Positions 1 to 10,200 of a stretch of DNA of 64,000 nt are shown piece by piece (positions within the stretch are counted from its first letter, which is position 1; every line of letters begins with the position of its first letter). The notes under the pieces were generated by a model, which did not search any database, had not been told where the DNA came from, and saw nothing but the letters and a program-made list of their open reading frames with translations. A program made the position numbers and the translations under genes. Origin of the DNA: Ichthyophis bannanicus (Eukaryota > Chordata > Amphibia > Gymnophiona > Ichthyophiidae); contig CM066033.1 of NCBI GenBank assembly GCA_033557465.1, forward strand, positions 910,496,808 to 910,560,807, in the 5' to 3' direction.

Positions 1-29
1 ATGCTGGTGGAACAAATGGGACTCCTCCA

Positions 30-870
30 GTGAAAGGCTCGCTGGAGACAGCGGGAGCAGAAGGAAGCTCTCCGCGTCTCTCTGAACCTGACGTCACCTT
101 GAGCCCGGAGGAGCGGTCAGCTCCAGCACAGCCCTCAGCTCACAGCGTTGTTCCATTGGCGGCAGACATTCCAGGCTGTCGGAAAGTCATGGCTGGGATG
201 CTAGCGGCAAGGGAGTTCACTGAGCCTGTGTCTTCTTTGGCATGGATAGCAGCGGTGCCTGCTGGAACGCCGGTGGCTACACGAGCTGCGGTGGGCTTAG
301 GGGATGTGCCTTCCTCCCTGCAACAATCGGCACTTGCTGGACTCTCACAGTTCAAGCCTTCACTGGTGAGACCTACACAATTTAATCTTGAGACTCTTTG
401 GGACAATTTGCTGGCATTGGAATCCTCCTTTTCCTCCCAGTTTTCTTCTTTGCAAACTATATTTACTGGTGTTGTGCATGCTCTGGATCAACACAAGCAG
501 GAGATGACTTACTTATCTACTCACTCAGAAGCTAAGTGTGAGGATTTAACTATTCTTACAGGTACTGTGGTTAAAGATTTGACCAGTATCCATATGAAAA
601 TAATCTTTGGAGAATTCTGTAAGGAAGAGAAACTAGCATTTATTGAATTTTCCCCTTGTGCCTACAATTTCACCAAAGGAATTGTTTAATTCATATGCTA
701 CCTCCATCTTAAAAATCCCACTGAAGTCTGTTCCTCCTCTTGATAGAATTTTCTATTTGCCGGTGGCCAAGCGCAAGGTACCTGGGTTTTCCTCACCAGC
801 TCAGCAGCTTTCCTTTGATTCTTTAGAGCTAACTGGATTTTTGGAGAGTTCTGATCCTAAAGAAGAGTAA
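30..870 (+). pseudogene. L1-type LINE ORF1 remnant (copy A)
   Basis: The translation has the layout of an L1-type ORF1 protein: a low-complexity N-terminal part, a helical stretch that could be a coiled coil, then an RRM-like block around 643-790 whose NFP...SVPPLDRIFYLP pattern matches the better preserved copy at 18181-19317. The frame breaks near 640-690, where the coiled-coil part and the RRM part are in different frames, and it stops at about 870, before the C-terminal domain. No endonuclease/RT frame follows. ORF1 proteins of this type are RNA-binding chaperones for the LINE RNA. It may continue upstream of the window. It is clearly diverged from copies B and C. Family assignment rests on internal comparison and remembered domain layout. 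Confidence 0.7.
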
Positions 871-885
871 GGTGAAGGGGGTTTT

Positions 886-966
886 GCAGCCTTCCCAAGC
901 CCCCACTACCTTTATACCATTATACCATTTGCAGCCTTCCCAAACCCCCACTACCTTTATACCATT
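886..966. repeat. Short direct duplication (about 45-bp unit)
   Basis: A 36-base segment starting GCAGCCTTCCCAA and ending TTTATACCATT occurs twice, at about 886-921 and 931-966, with one or two differences. It lies between the two ORF1 remnants. Confidence 0.85.
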
Positions 967-979
967 GCCTGTAGTGGTA

Positions 980-1813
980 TCAATATCCAGTGGTTGCGAG
1001 GGAGGTTAATCTGGCTGCAGTTTCGCTGGGGCTGGAGAGCTCAGCAACTGCTTTTGGTATCATCTCTCTCCCCCGACTTGTGACCGGCGCTGAAGGTGGC
1101 ATGTTACCAGCAGTCCGTTGAGGGAAGCCTGCAGCCGAGTATCTCCTCGGGTGAGCAAGATCGTCTTGAGCTGCCAAGGTCAGGCTTGGGGATAGTGGCG
1201 GCTGACTTTTTCCCGGCCTTGGAACAACTTCACCACGCTGATCCAGCAGCTGTGTTGGGGGAAGGTCAGCAGCGTGTGTATCTACTGCCAGAGAGGTACA
1301 ACAGCGTTGGCAGGAATGGAAGCAGAACCAGTCCAACCAGGTGATCTTTCAACATTCTCTTTTATGCGACCAGATAATTTCATCTTAGAATCTGTATGGA
1401 TGGCTATTGTGTTTTTGGAGGAAGCTTTGTTACCTCTGCTGGCAGTTAAAGTCAATAAAACCTCTGCTGCGATTGAGCAAGTTGCTACTAAAATTTCTAT
1501 GGTTCAAATTGAGGTTTCAGAAATCCAGATGAAGATAGTTGTGTTGGAAGGACAGTCTGAGTCATTGTTAAGAATTTTACCTTGGTAAATGTTAAATTGG
1601 AACATTTAGAGAACTTATCTCATTCTAATAATTTAAAGTTAACAAATTTTCCTCGTATTTCAACAGTATCTGCAAAGGATATGTTTAGAGCATATCTGAT
1701 GGAGACTTTGGCTGTTCCTAGTGAGTCGCTTCCTCCTTTAGTGAAACTGTATTATCTTCCATTGGGGAAGAAGTTAGCTTCTGCAGAGGAACTGGTCTCC
1801 AGCAAATGGATAT
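980..1813 (+). pseudogene. L1-type LINE ORF1 remnant (copy B), 5' part
   Basis: Frames at 1274-1588 and 1582-1821 match copy C (18181-19317) in order: FILESVWMAIVFLEEALLP, a helical segment, VKLEHLENLSHSNNLKL, then an RRM-like segment ending PPLVKLYYLPLGKK. A frame change occurs near 1580. The reading stops at about 1813, where a DIRS-like element begins, and resumes at 9902. The ORF1 copy was therefore present before that insertion. No ORF2 is seen. Confidence 0.8.
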
Positions 1814-1966
1814 TCTCCTAGGACAAGCAGGATGAGTCAGCCACACTTGGTGACGTCATCCGACGGCGCCGAGACGGAAGTACTCTCCATAGCTCAGAAG
1901 GGCTTTTGCCCTTCTGAGCATGGGCCAACTGGCCCTGCCCCCTGGCCCGCCTCTAGCTAGCCAGTT
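1814..1966 (+). repeat. Left inverted terminal repeat of DIRS element A
   Basis: It begins TCTCCTAGGACAAGCAGG and matches the inverted right end from the shared CAGCCACACTT block onward, with about one mismatch in 140 bases. The outermost 25 or so bases differ from the right tip, as is usual in DIRS elements. Confidence 0.88.
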
Positions 1967-3190
1967 TCAGTTCTTCCGCCTTGCCAGCAAGACGGACTTT
2001 TCTACTCTCCACCAAATCTACTATTACAAACTCTTAACGTTTCCAAAAATCTTTTTCAGAGCGGTTCCAGCGCAGCTGTTCCCAGTCTCAGCAGCTTTCC
2101 CAGCAGAAATAAGGCTGGAAAGAAGCGAGAAGCAGAAGCTACCCAAGGCAGCCCAGGACGTGCCGATTAGGCCTCCGTTCCCGGCTTGCACTTTACCTCA
2201 CTCTTTCCGATGGCAGAAGGACCTCCAGAGTGAAGGGAAGAACCCCTGGAAGGTAGCGGCAGCCCGGGACGTGCCTAAGGCCTCCGTCCCCGGACAGCCT
2301 CCTGGGTCCCTCCGGTAGGGCTGCGGTTCACCTCGGCAGCTGTTTCAGAAGAGATCTGGAATCCCCGTGCCCGGAGGGATGAATCAGCAACAAGAATCTT
2401 GCCTAATCATCTAGGGTTTGGATGCGGGACCTACCTCCAGCTGTAGCTGTGACTGAGAGATCAACCTAGTGAGCTTACGCGGGTTGTGGAACACTACCGC
2501 TACAACCCTGCTGCGGAGATGTGCCCCTGGGGCCCCCATCCCCGTCATGCCGCATGTGCCCCTCACCTCCTGAAGCCGTCTATCCTGGATGTGCTGGGCT
2601 GATCACGGAGAGGCTCTTCTCGCACTACATGGGCTGCCCCGGGCCTCCCGCTGCGAGAGACCCTGCTCTACACCCCTATCGGCCACGAGGTGATGACTAG
2701 GCTCCCGGCCGGCGGCCATCTTGCCAATGACATCACGGCCCCTGCCTCCTCCTCCCGCGGCACCATTGGTCGGGCCCCATCCAATCAGAATGGCACTGAT
2801 TGCATCACGGCTCATGGCTCCTTCCCCGGCAGCCCCTCTTCGGCACAGATCCAAGCTGAGAAGGAGGAGCTGACCGCACAGACGACACTCCATCGGCTCC
2901 GATGGTTTAATCGACGCAGAGGTGTCTACCCTAGGATGGCCCGCTGACATCACGACTCCCCGCGCCATTGGTTGGCGCCGATCCAATTCCCTCCAGTGCC
3001 GCAACACCTCTCACCAAGAGCCTCCGTCCGGGGACTCAATACGGATTCTCCGGGAGCTGAAGTGGGCCTGCTATGACAGCAGAGGCCTCCTTCTTTCGCT
3101 GCAATAGGCTCGGGGCTTCAAGACTCGGCTCCATGAATTGAATGGCGTCGAGGTGGCCAAATGCGCTCCCCCGCAATTAGACCTACACTG

Positions 3191-3345
3191 GTCCGAATGG
3201 TATCTGCGCCGGAGGCAGTATCTTGTACTAGAGCATTTTCCCTGCACAGGAGCTCCAAGTCCCACATAACATTGGTCCTAAAGGGAATCTGCGCCGGAGG
3301 CAGTATCTTCTACTAGAGCATTTTTTCCTGCACATGGGCTCCAAG
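3191..3345. repeat. Imperfect tandem duplication (about 85-bp unit)
   Basis: Two consecutive copies share ATCTGCGCCGGAGGCAGTAT, CTAGAGCATTTT and CTCCAAGTCCC. They lie within the unidentified interior of DIRS element A. Confidence 0.8.
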
Positions 3346-4081
3346 TCCCTCTCACACCTCCAGGCATCCTTCAGTGGCCCTTAGCGCCATGCTCCGGCTT
3401 CAGGCGGAGCCATTACTAGACAAAGTTGTCATGCAAAGCATTTGCCAATCTCACTGCTGAGGACATACGCAGCGCTATCCAACGTGACCCACGGTAACAA
3501 ACGCCTGGTTCAGGTTGAGCATATGCCTACAACTCCTACCGAGGACTCAATTCCTGACGAGGCATACAAGCTCTTTCTCAAGTTGCCTACCTTCTAACCC
3601 AAACGCGGCTGGTTCAGTAGCGCAACATCACTCCGGCTAGGGCTCTCGAACGCTCCAAACAGAAATCACAGCAAGCAGACACAAGCAGGGCACTCTTACC
3701 ACCAGGTTCCTGTGCTACAGCAACACTGCCCTCCAAGGACGGCGGACATGGCCAAGGCAAAAGTGGGCTACCCTCTGCCATCAGACAACAGCAAGTCAGT
3801 CCAAGCCTCCCTTGCTGACTCCTCAGTATGGCGCCACCTCCTGGTAGGAAAACAACTGCTTCATGAATTGGGGAGGCTGCACAAGCCATGTGTGGAAACC
3901 CCCTGCCCCCTTCAGGCCTCGGGTCAATGGCCTGCGCTGATTTTCAATGGAAACAGACCCTGCCCACAGCCTGCCCTTTCTCCAAAAAAGGGCAGTGGCT
4001 TCCACCTGACCGTGGGGGGTCCTGTACCCCCAGCGGCACTTGCTGATCACTTGCCTCGAGAAACAAGATATCTATAAGTGC

Positions 4082-4150
4082 AGACAAGGCAACAGTGTGG
4101 TGCTGTACAGAGATCTTGGAACTGAGGGTCGCAGGTTCAAGTCCCAGCTG
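4082..4150 (+). repeat. tRNA-like segment 1
   Basis: A GTGTGGTGCTGTACAGA block is followed about 30 bases later by GCAGGTTCAAGTCCCAGC, a good RNA polymerase III B-box and T-arm. The acceptor stem does not close well. I read it as a tRNA-derived repeat, not a functional tRNA gene. Confidence 0.4.
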
Positions 4151-4749
4151 GTACTCTGCGCCCTGGAAGATGTAAGTGTCATCTTCCGCATTCTTAGATG
4201 CAGTCGTTGTTCCAAAGGTGGATGAATTGTCCAGCTTTGCAACGGAAGATCCCAACAGCGCATGTGGCTTGAGCGCGGTCCCTGTGGAGAACCAATTCTG
4301 TGGTGAACGAACCAGACTGCCACCTGTGTCTTGTCCAATGCAGAAGCCTCGGCTGAGAGGGCAAAAGGGGCTATGTGCCAATCATTTAAGCATATTCTGT
4401 TCTGCAAGAACATGCTTATAGCCTATCCATCAATGCCTACACATACAGAGGAAAATGCTCATAGTCCATGGGTTAGTACATGAGCTTCCCGAGCTACGAT
4501 ACAAGATCCTCCCCTGCTCCTAATTTCTTCCTCACAGCATCGACCGTGAGGCTCGAGTCCGCCCTTCCCCCTACATCAGATGGCATATCAAACCAGCCTC
4601 TGCTCCTGGGGGTAAGGCAACTGACTTCGTCCAAGGAGAAGGTCACCAATCCGCAAATTGGGCGGTTCTGTTGGGCCAGCCCCAATCTTATCGCACCCAA
4701 CAGCACTCCTGACTCGGCAGCTTGTCCATACTGCCAAGGCCAACCGCCA

Positions 4750-4822
4750 AACATAGCCACAGTACAGTGGTTAAGACACTGACTGATGGTGCAGAGTCAT
4801 GGGTTCAAGCCCCACTGTGCCT
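4750..4822 (+). repeat. tRNA-like segment 2
   Basis: ACAGTGGTTAAGACACTG (A-box-like) is followed by CATGGGTTCAAGCCCCACTG (B-box and T-arm). This is the best tRNA-like member of the three in this element. The 3' flank gives only partial acceptor pairing. Confidence 0.45.
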
Positions 4823-6017
4823 AATGAAAAAGGCTGGCTGAGGCAGTACCTGCTCCTACAGGTTGACCTGCACCTTGTGCCCTTATACTCCTCTGCCAGG
4901 ACTACCTCACATCCTCGCTTACAGCTCAGGGACAATCAGATGGTCCATGACGCATGCTTCACAGCGTGTGGTGGCAGCAGTCCCCTGTGCCAGATACTGG
5001 TCTCACCATCTTGGTAATGAGCCAGCCCCTGCCTTGCCATCGCGAGGCCACTTCAGCGAACCATGCCTGCATGGTTGGAGTGAACATAAGCACCGACTGG
5101 ACACCACGGCACCCAAGGCAATCCGCAGGGATGCATTATCATCATCATTATTCGGGATGCCTCCCCGAACCCGATAGGACTCCAGTGCGGGACACTACCC
5201 ACCCACTTGTCTTGAAAGGAGGTTCACAGATCCAGGTCTCTTGCGGACCTCGTAGAACATGTCTCCGCAATCCCCTGAATATCATGGCCTAGAAATGTCA
5301 CAAAGGCCACGGGCAGTACCAAGATCCGCAGCTCCTGGGTGCCTCAGTGGCTACGCTCAGTCCTCCAGGGACAGGAACATTGACTCCACCTGGTTCCCAG
5401 AAATAGAGGCAAATCCTGCTATAGGAGCTACAGAAAACCATCATACTACCCTTGCAGAGGGAATCCTGCACTACACAGCCCACCAGCGAGATCTGTGACA
5501 CTGAACACAAGAGTCCTGTGGCACCAAACCCAGGTTGATGTGGCCCTTGTGCAAGGTGACAGAGTTCTACGGCAATAAACGCAGGTCCTGTGAGCATGAG
5601 TGCAAGGTGCAGAAGTCGAGGCCATTAAGCAGATCAGCATTGTACAAAGGTCACTAGGGCAGACACATTGTTACAAAGGTCGCATATTCATGGGGATGCG
5701 AGCACACGGCCAGAGCACCCCTATGACTCTGCTCTCTAGGGCCAGACAAGCACACAGCAAGGTAGCTGTAGTCCCGCACCTGCACAGAAGGGAACAGGTT
5801 CCCGCTTCTCTACAAGAAGAACTCAAAACTTTCCTTCCCATCCTTCCAGGCGGGCTATTCCCGACTCGACTGCCAGACTACCTGCAGGTAGCAACTCACA
5901 ATCCCTGGCCATCAGCTTCCTTCTCCCATCGGTGGGTCTGAACACAAAGGGACCTGCACACCTCGTGGTGAGCAGGAAGGGCAACTGTTTAAAGACGGTC
6001 AGAGCCAGGTCATCAGA

Positions 6018-6095
6018 TGGCCACTATGTGGTGCAGTACACACAGACAGTGTGTTCAAGAGCAGAAGATCACAGGTTCAAGTCCCTTAACCAGTG
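6018..6095 (+). repeat. tRNA-like segment 3
   Basis: CACTATGTGGTGCAGTACAC is followed by CACAGGTTCAAGTCCCTTA, the same A-box-like and B-box pairing as at 4082 and 4750. The region between the boxes is degenerate. Confidence 0.4.
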
Positions 6096-6902
6096 CATTT
6101 TTTCCCTAAACGTATGGCCCTAGGACTCCTGGATATCTTCTTCCTCCCACCAAGTGCGGGTGGACAAGGAGTAACTCGAGAGGCCTACATGGTTGGCAAC
6201 TGCCAATTCAGAACTGACTTGTTGTCTCCTAATCTGATATGAATGAAAATCAATCCTGCAGGCCTACACAAGCATCTGGAACCAGGCAGGCCTGTCGCGG
6301 CCCCCGGTGACTGCGCCCAGCAGCCTTGCGGCCACTTGCAGGCAAAACTGCCAGTCCAATGGCATATTGGATAGCGATCCATGGCGTACCTCTACCACGC
6401 ACGTGATGCCATCACGGCCCCACACGCACCGCACGCTCTGGGCATCATCACACCCCTACGCAGCTACATGCCCAGGAACAGCAAGGGACCCAACCCTTCT
6501 TCGCATGCGACCCTTCATGCCTAGGACATACACGGAACACCACATCAACAACAAGGGATCAAACTCTTCTTCGCATGTGACCTTAATAAACCTGGCCAAC
6601 CGGTCCCAGCGGACTCCACCTCTAGAAATTCTTCATGCTCCACCATCAACGGGAACGGTCATGAGCACACGCAGAGGCATGCTCAGGACTAGCTGTGACA
6701 ATGGATCCATCGACAGCCTGCCGAAGGATCATTGACAGGACACCTACAAAGACTACATACTACAGACGCATCGCCTAGCAGTCTTGGGTCTAGGCCAGGG
6801 GTCGGCAACCCGCGGCTCCGGAGCCGCATGCGGCTCTTTCTCACCTTTGCCGCGGCTCCGGAGCACACTGCCCGCCCGGTGACAGGCAATGGTGTTGTAA
6901 GC

Positions 6903-7150
6903 TCCCTCCCTTCTTCAGCAGCCGCGGCTCCCTGCCTCTTAGGGAACCGCGGCTGTGCTTTTAAAATCATCACGGAGCCCTTCCTGTCTTGACGGGCTCC
7001 GTGCAGCATTGTCCCGCCTCTAAAGGAAGTTTGGAGGCGGGACAATGCTGCACGGAGCCCGTCAAGACAGGAAGGGCTCCGAGATGATTTTAAAAGCACA
7101 GCCGCGGTTCCGTAAGAGGCAGGGAGCCGCGGCTGCAGAAGAAGGGAGGG
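6903..7150. repeat. Long hairpin inside the hAT element
   Basis: Arms of about 118 bp (6903-7020 and 7034-7150) are near-perfect inverted copies around a 13-base spacer. The arms are GC-rich and repeat the CCGCGGCT block also found near the element's left tip. Confidence 0.92.
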
Positions 7151-8048
7151 GAGCTGACATGGAGGGATGGAGGGGGCTGACATGGAGGGAGGGAGCAGAT
7201 ATGGATGGATGGAGGGAGCAGATATGGATGGATGGATGGAGGGAGGGGGGCTGACATGGAGGGAGGGAGCAGATATGGATGGATGGAGGGAGGGGGGCTG
7301 ACATGGAGGGAGGGAGGGAGCTGATATGGATGGAGGGAGGGGCTGACATGGAGGGAGGGAGCAGATATGGATGGATGGAGGGAGGGGGGCTGACATGGAG
7401 GGAAGGAGCAGATATGGATGGATGGAGGGAGGGGGGCTGACATGGAGGGATGGAGGGGGCTGACATGGAGGGAGGGAGCTGATATGGATGGAGGGAGGGG
7501 CTGACATGGAGGGAGGGAGCAGATATGGATGGAGGGAGGGAGGGGGTGGCTGACATGGAGGGAGGGAGCTGATATGGATGGAGGGAGGGGGGCTGACATG
7601 GATGGAGGGAGGGAGGAGGGGCTGACATGGAGGGAGGGAGCTGATATGGATGGATGGAGGGAGGGTGGCTTACATGGAGGGATGGAGGTGGCTTACATGG
7701 AGGGAGGTAGATGATATGGATGGATGGAGGGAGGGGGGCTGACATGGAGGGAGGGAGCTGATATGGATGGAGGGAGGGGGGCTGACATGGAGGGAGGGGG
7801 GCTGACATGGATGGAGGTAGGGGGGCTGACATGGATGGATGGAGGGAGGAGGGGCTGACATGGAGGGAGGGAGCTGATATGGATGGAGGGAGGGAGCTGA
7901 TATGGATGGAGGGAGGGGGGCTGACATGGAGGGATGGAGGGGGCTGACAGGGAGGGCGGGAGCTGATATGGATGGAGGGAGGGGGCTGACATGGAGGGAT
8001 GGAGCTGATATGGATGGAGGGAGGGGGGCTGACATGGAGGGATGGAGC
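7151..8048. repeat. Minisatellite, GGA/TGGA-rich
   Basis: About 0.9 kb of variable units of roughly 35-50 bases is built from CTGACATGGAGGGAGGGAG and ATATGGATGGATGGAGGG. All reading frames here are open as a by-product of the purine-rich repeat, which produces long serine/proline/histidine-rich minus-strand frames that are not genes. Confidence 0.95.
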
Positions 8049-9546
8049 ACTGGTAATGGGGTTGAGGGGACTAGCACTGGAAATGAGCTGATTAGGGGAG
8101 GCTAGGACTGGTAATGAGCTGATGGGGGGTAGGACTGGTATTGGGCTGATTAGGGGAGGCTAGCACTGGTAATGGGGTTGAGGGGGGATTAGCACTGGAA
8201 GCGAGCTGATTGGGGGGCTTTGAATGGGCATGGGCTGATTGTGGGGAGGGGAGGATAGAGCTGCTGGCCCTGGAAGATAACTGGGGGCTAAGGCTGCCAT
8301 GGTATTTGTACTAGAAGGGACTGGTCAGTGGGGAAGGAGGGGGATTGGAAGGAAATGGACACCAGTGGCAATCATGGGAATGCAAGTTGACATTGGAAGG
8401 TACTGGGAGTGAGGACTGGAAAGGGGCTGATATTGGGGAGGGTTACTGGGACTGGAAATAGGCTGATGGAAAGAAGTGAAGAAAACGAAAGAAGAGATAA
8501 GAAATGGCAGATGGACCATAGACCACAGAAAGAGAGCTAAGAGAAGACAGGAAAGCAGAAGCCTCAGATCGGGACCAGCATGATCAAAGAATAAATTGGT
8601 CAGACAACAAAGGTAGAAAAAATAATTTTATTTCATATTAGTGATTTGACTACAAAATCATCATAATTTTGAAATCAAATATTGTTACTTGTTGTTGTGA
8701 TATTTTCTGGCGTATTTTTTTTGGTGTGCGAAGGAAGAGGGGTAGTCTTATACGGCGAGTATAGGCCAAACACCTATATTTTAACAGGAAAAGTAGGGGG
8801 TCGTATATAGCATTAAGGTAAGAAACAATATATGCAGTGTTAGATTTGTTTTAAATGTCGCAATGGTTTTGCGGCTCCCAGTTTTTTTTTTCCCTTCGGA
8901 AACGGGTCCAAGTGGCTCTTTATGTCTTAAAGGTTGCAGACCCCTGGTCTAGGCTGATACCTCCTGTCTGGCCACTCCTAACCAAGTCATGAACTTTGTC
9001 ATGGCCCATACCCTCGCAACATTACTGCTCTAATTGAATCACTCTGTAGTACTGTCAATATGGCTGCTGGTCCTGCCCGGCCCGCCGCGACCTCATTGCC
9101 GTGGCTGCATTAAGGTTTCAATCTTGCACCACTCTGGTCACGCTTCCAGCATTGATACCGTGGCTATCCCTGCTCGCCGCGGATAACTCTGCTTCGGCGT
9201 GACTCCCTCTGCTGCTGCATCTCTGCCTATTTAGACCATTCTTGGCAGCTGCACATTGAGACAGTATACTCGCGCAACCACCACTGCCGCTTAGGCGCGA
9301 AGTGGGTCTGCACGTCTACACATTCTGTATTACTACACGCTCACCTCAAATGAGCGCATACTCATTAGCACTACACTCGGCATATCGTACTGTGTGCGTG
9401 CACATTGCAGGTTGGCACATGGCGCGTGACGCCGCCACCAGGTACCCAGGGCACATCTAAAACATCCAGCCCGGATAACGTGTCACCTGAACCTGATCTC
9501 AGCCTTCCCCCCTTCCACCGCAGCGCATTACAGCTTGGGAGGCACC

Positions 9547-9641
9547 AAGTGTGGCTGACTCATCCTGCTTGTCCTAGGAGAAAACAGAGTTACTTACCTG
9601 TAACGGAGTTCTCCGTGGACAGCAGGATAAGTCAGCCACAC
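9547..9641 (+). repeat. Internal complementary region of DIRS element A
   Basis: Bases 9547-9581 are the exact reverse complement of the left tip (1814-1848). Bases 9582-9641 are the reverse complement of the right tip (ending 9901). The two halves meet at 9581/9582 with no spacer, as expected for a copied circle junction. Confidence 0.93.
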
Positions 9642-9721
9642 ATACCCGCCCTCCTCCCCTGGGAAGGGCTCGGCTTCTGATCAGTGCCCGCCTCCTAGCG
9701 GCTAAGGCTCAGCTAGTGACG

Positions 9722-9901
9722 AACTGGCTAGCTAGAGGCGGGCCAGGGGGCAGGGCCAGTTGGCCCATGCTCAGAAGGGCAAAAGCCCTTCTGAGCTATG
9801 GAGAGTACTTCCGTCTCGGCGCCGTCGGATGACGTCATCAAGTGTGGCTGACTTATCCTGCTGTCCACGGAGAACTCCGTTACAGGTAAGTAACTCTGTT
9901 T
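9722..9901 (+). repeat. Right inverted terminal repeat of DIRS element A
   Basis: This is the inverted copy of 1814-1966, extended at its tip by GGAGAACTCCGTTACAGGT and AAGTAACTCTGTTT. The tip contains CAGGTAAGTA (9883-9892), a perfect match to a vertebrate 5' splice donor. Confidence 0.9.
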
Positions 9902-10065
9902 CCTAAATGTATTGGAACTGTTAGATGAACCCCCGGTCCCGACTACTTTGATTGTAATCTTTGCTCTTCTATCTGACAAAGAGTGGTTTCTTAAATTAAC
10001 TGATCAGTTAGTCATACTCTGAAAAGTAATTTAAGAGATTTGGAGACAATCTAGAACACGGCATT
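9902..10065 (+). pseudogene. L1-type LINE ORF1 remnant (copy B), 3' part
   Basis: The translation resumes with TTLIVIFALLSDKEWFLKL, matching TLLITFALLSDKEWLLKLF of the copy at 18181-19317. It degenerates after about 10020. Removing the DIRS element (1814-9901) brings the two parts together in the expected order. Confidence 0.8.
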
Positions 10066-10200
10066 GCCACCTATCCCCGACTTTTTAATTTCCTTAGGAG
10101 CCTCTGATGAGGCACTTTTGTCAAATGCTTTCTGAAAATCCAGATCCTCTATATTAATTAGCTTATCCTTATCAACATTTAACACATTCAAAAGAAAATA
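10066..10200 (-). mobile_element. CR1/L2-type reverse transcriptase fragment
   Basis: On the minus strand the segment reads DFQKAFDKVPHQRLLRK, the conserved RT block that also appears as DFSKAFDTVPHRRL in the CR1 at 51710-51750. It is an isolated, old fragment. Confidence 0.8.

Larger units (their letters stand above)
6796..8946. mobile_element. Non-autonomous hAT-type DNA transposon
   Basis: The ends are inverted repeats (CAGGGGTCGGCAACC at 6796 and GGTTGCAGACCCCTG ending at 8946, 14 of 15 complementary). They are flanked by a perfect 8-bp target duplication, GTCTAGGC, at 6788-6795 and 8947-8954. An 8-bp duplication and CAGGGGT-type ends are the hAT superfamily signature. The 2.15-kb interior has no transposase frame. 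It holds a 118-bp-armed hairpin (6903-7150), a minisatellite (7151-8048) and AT-rich sequence. It was inserted into DIRS element A after that element arrived. Confidence 0.93.
1814..9901 (+). mobile_element. DIRS-like element A, non-autonomous, 8.1 kb
   Basis: Inverted terminal repeats (1814-1966 and 9722-9901) are almost identical over about 145 bp. Just inside the right repeat, 9547-9641 is an internal complementary region: the reverse complement of the left tip joined to the reverse complement of the right tip. This is the defining layout of DIRS retrotransposons, which replicate through a circle and integrate with a tyrosine recombinase without target duplication. The interior has no recognisable gag, RT, RNase H or recombinase frame. 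It holds about 4.5 kb of sequence I cannot identify (2300-6790), a later hAT insertion (6796-8946), and small duplications. The near-identity of the terminal repeats suggests recent activity in trans. It sits inside L1-type ORF1 copy B. Confidence 0.88.

Noticed and set aside
4750..4822. A functional tRNA gene
   Set aside because: The B-box is good but the acceptor and anticodon stems do not pair convincingly.
7151..8048. CRISPR-like array
   Set aside because: The units are contiguous and variable with no unique spacers, and the genome is eukaryotic.
6689..8105. Long serine/proline/histidine-rich frames on the minus strand (up to 272 residues) and matching plus-strand frames
   Set aside because: They come from the purine-rich minisatellite, which leaves all frames open; there is no start context, domain or splice support.
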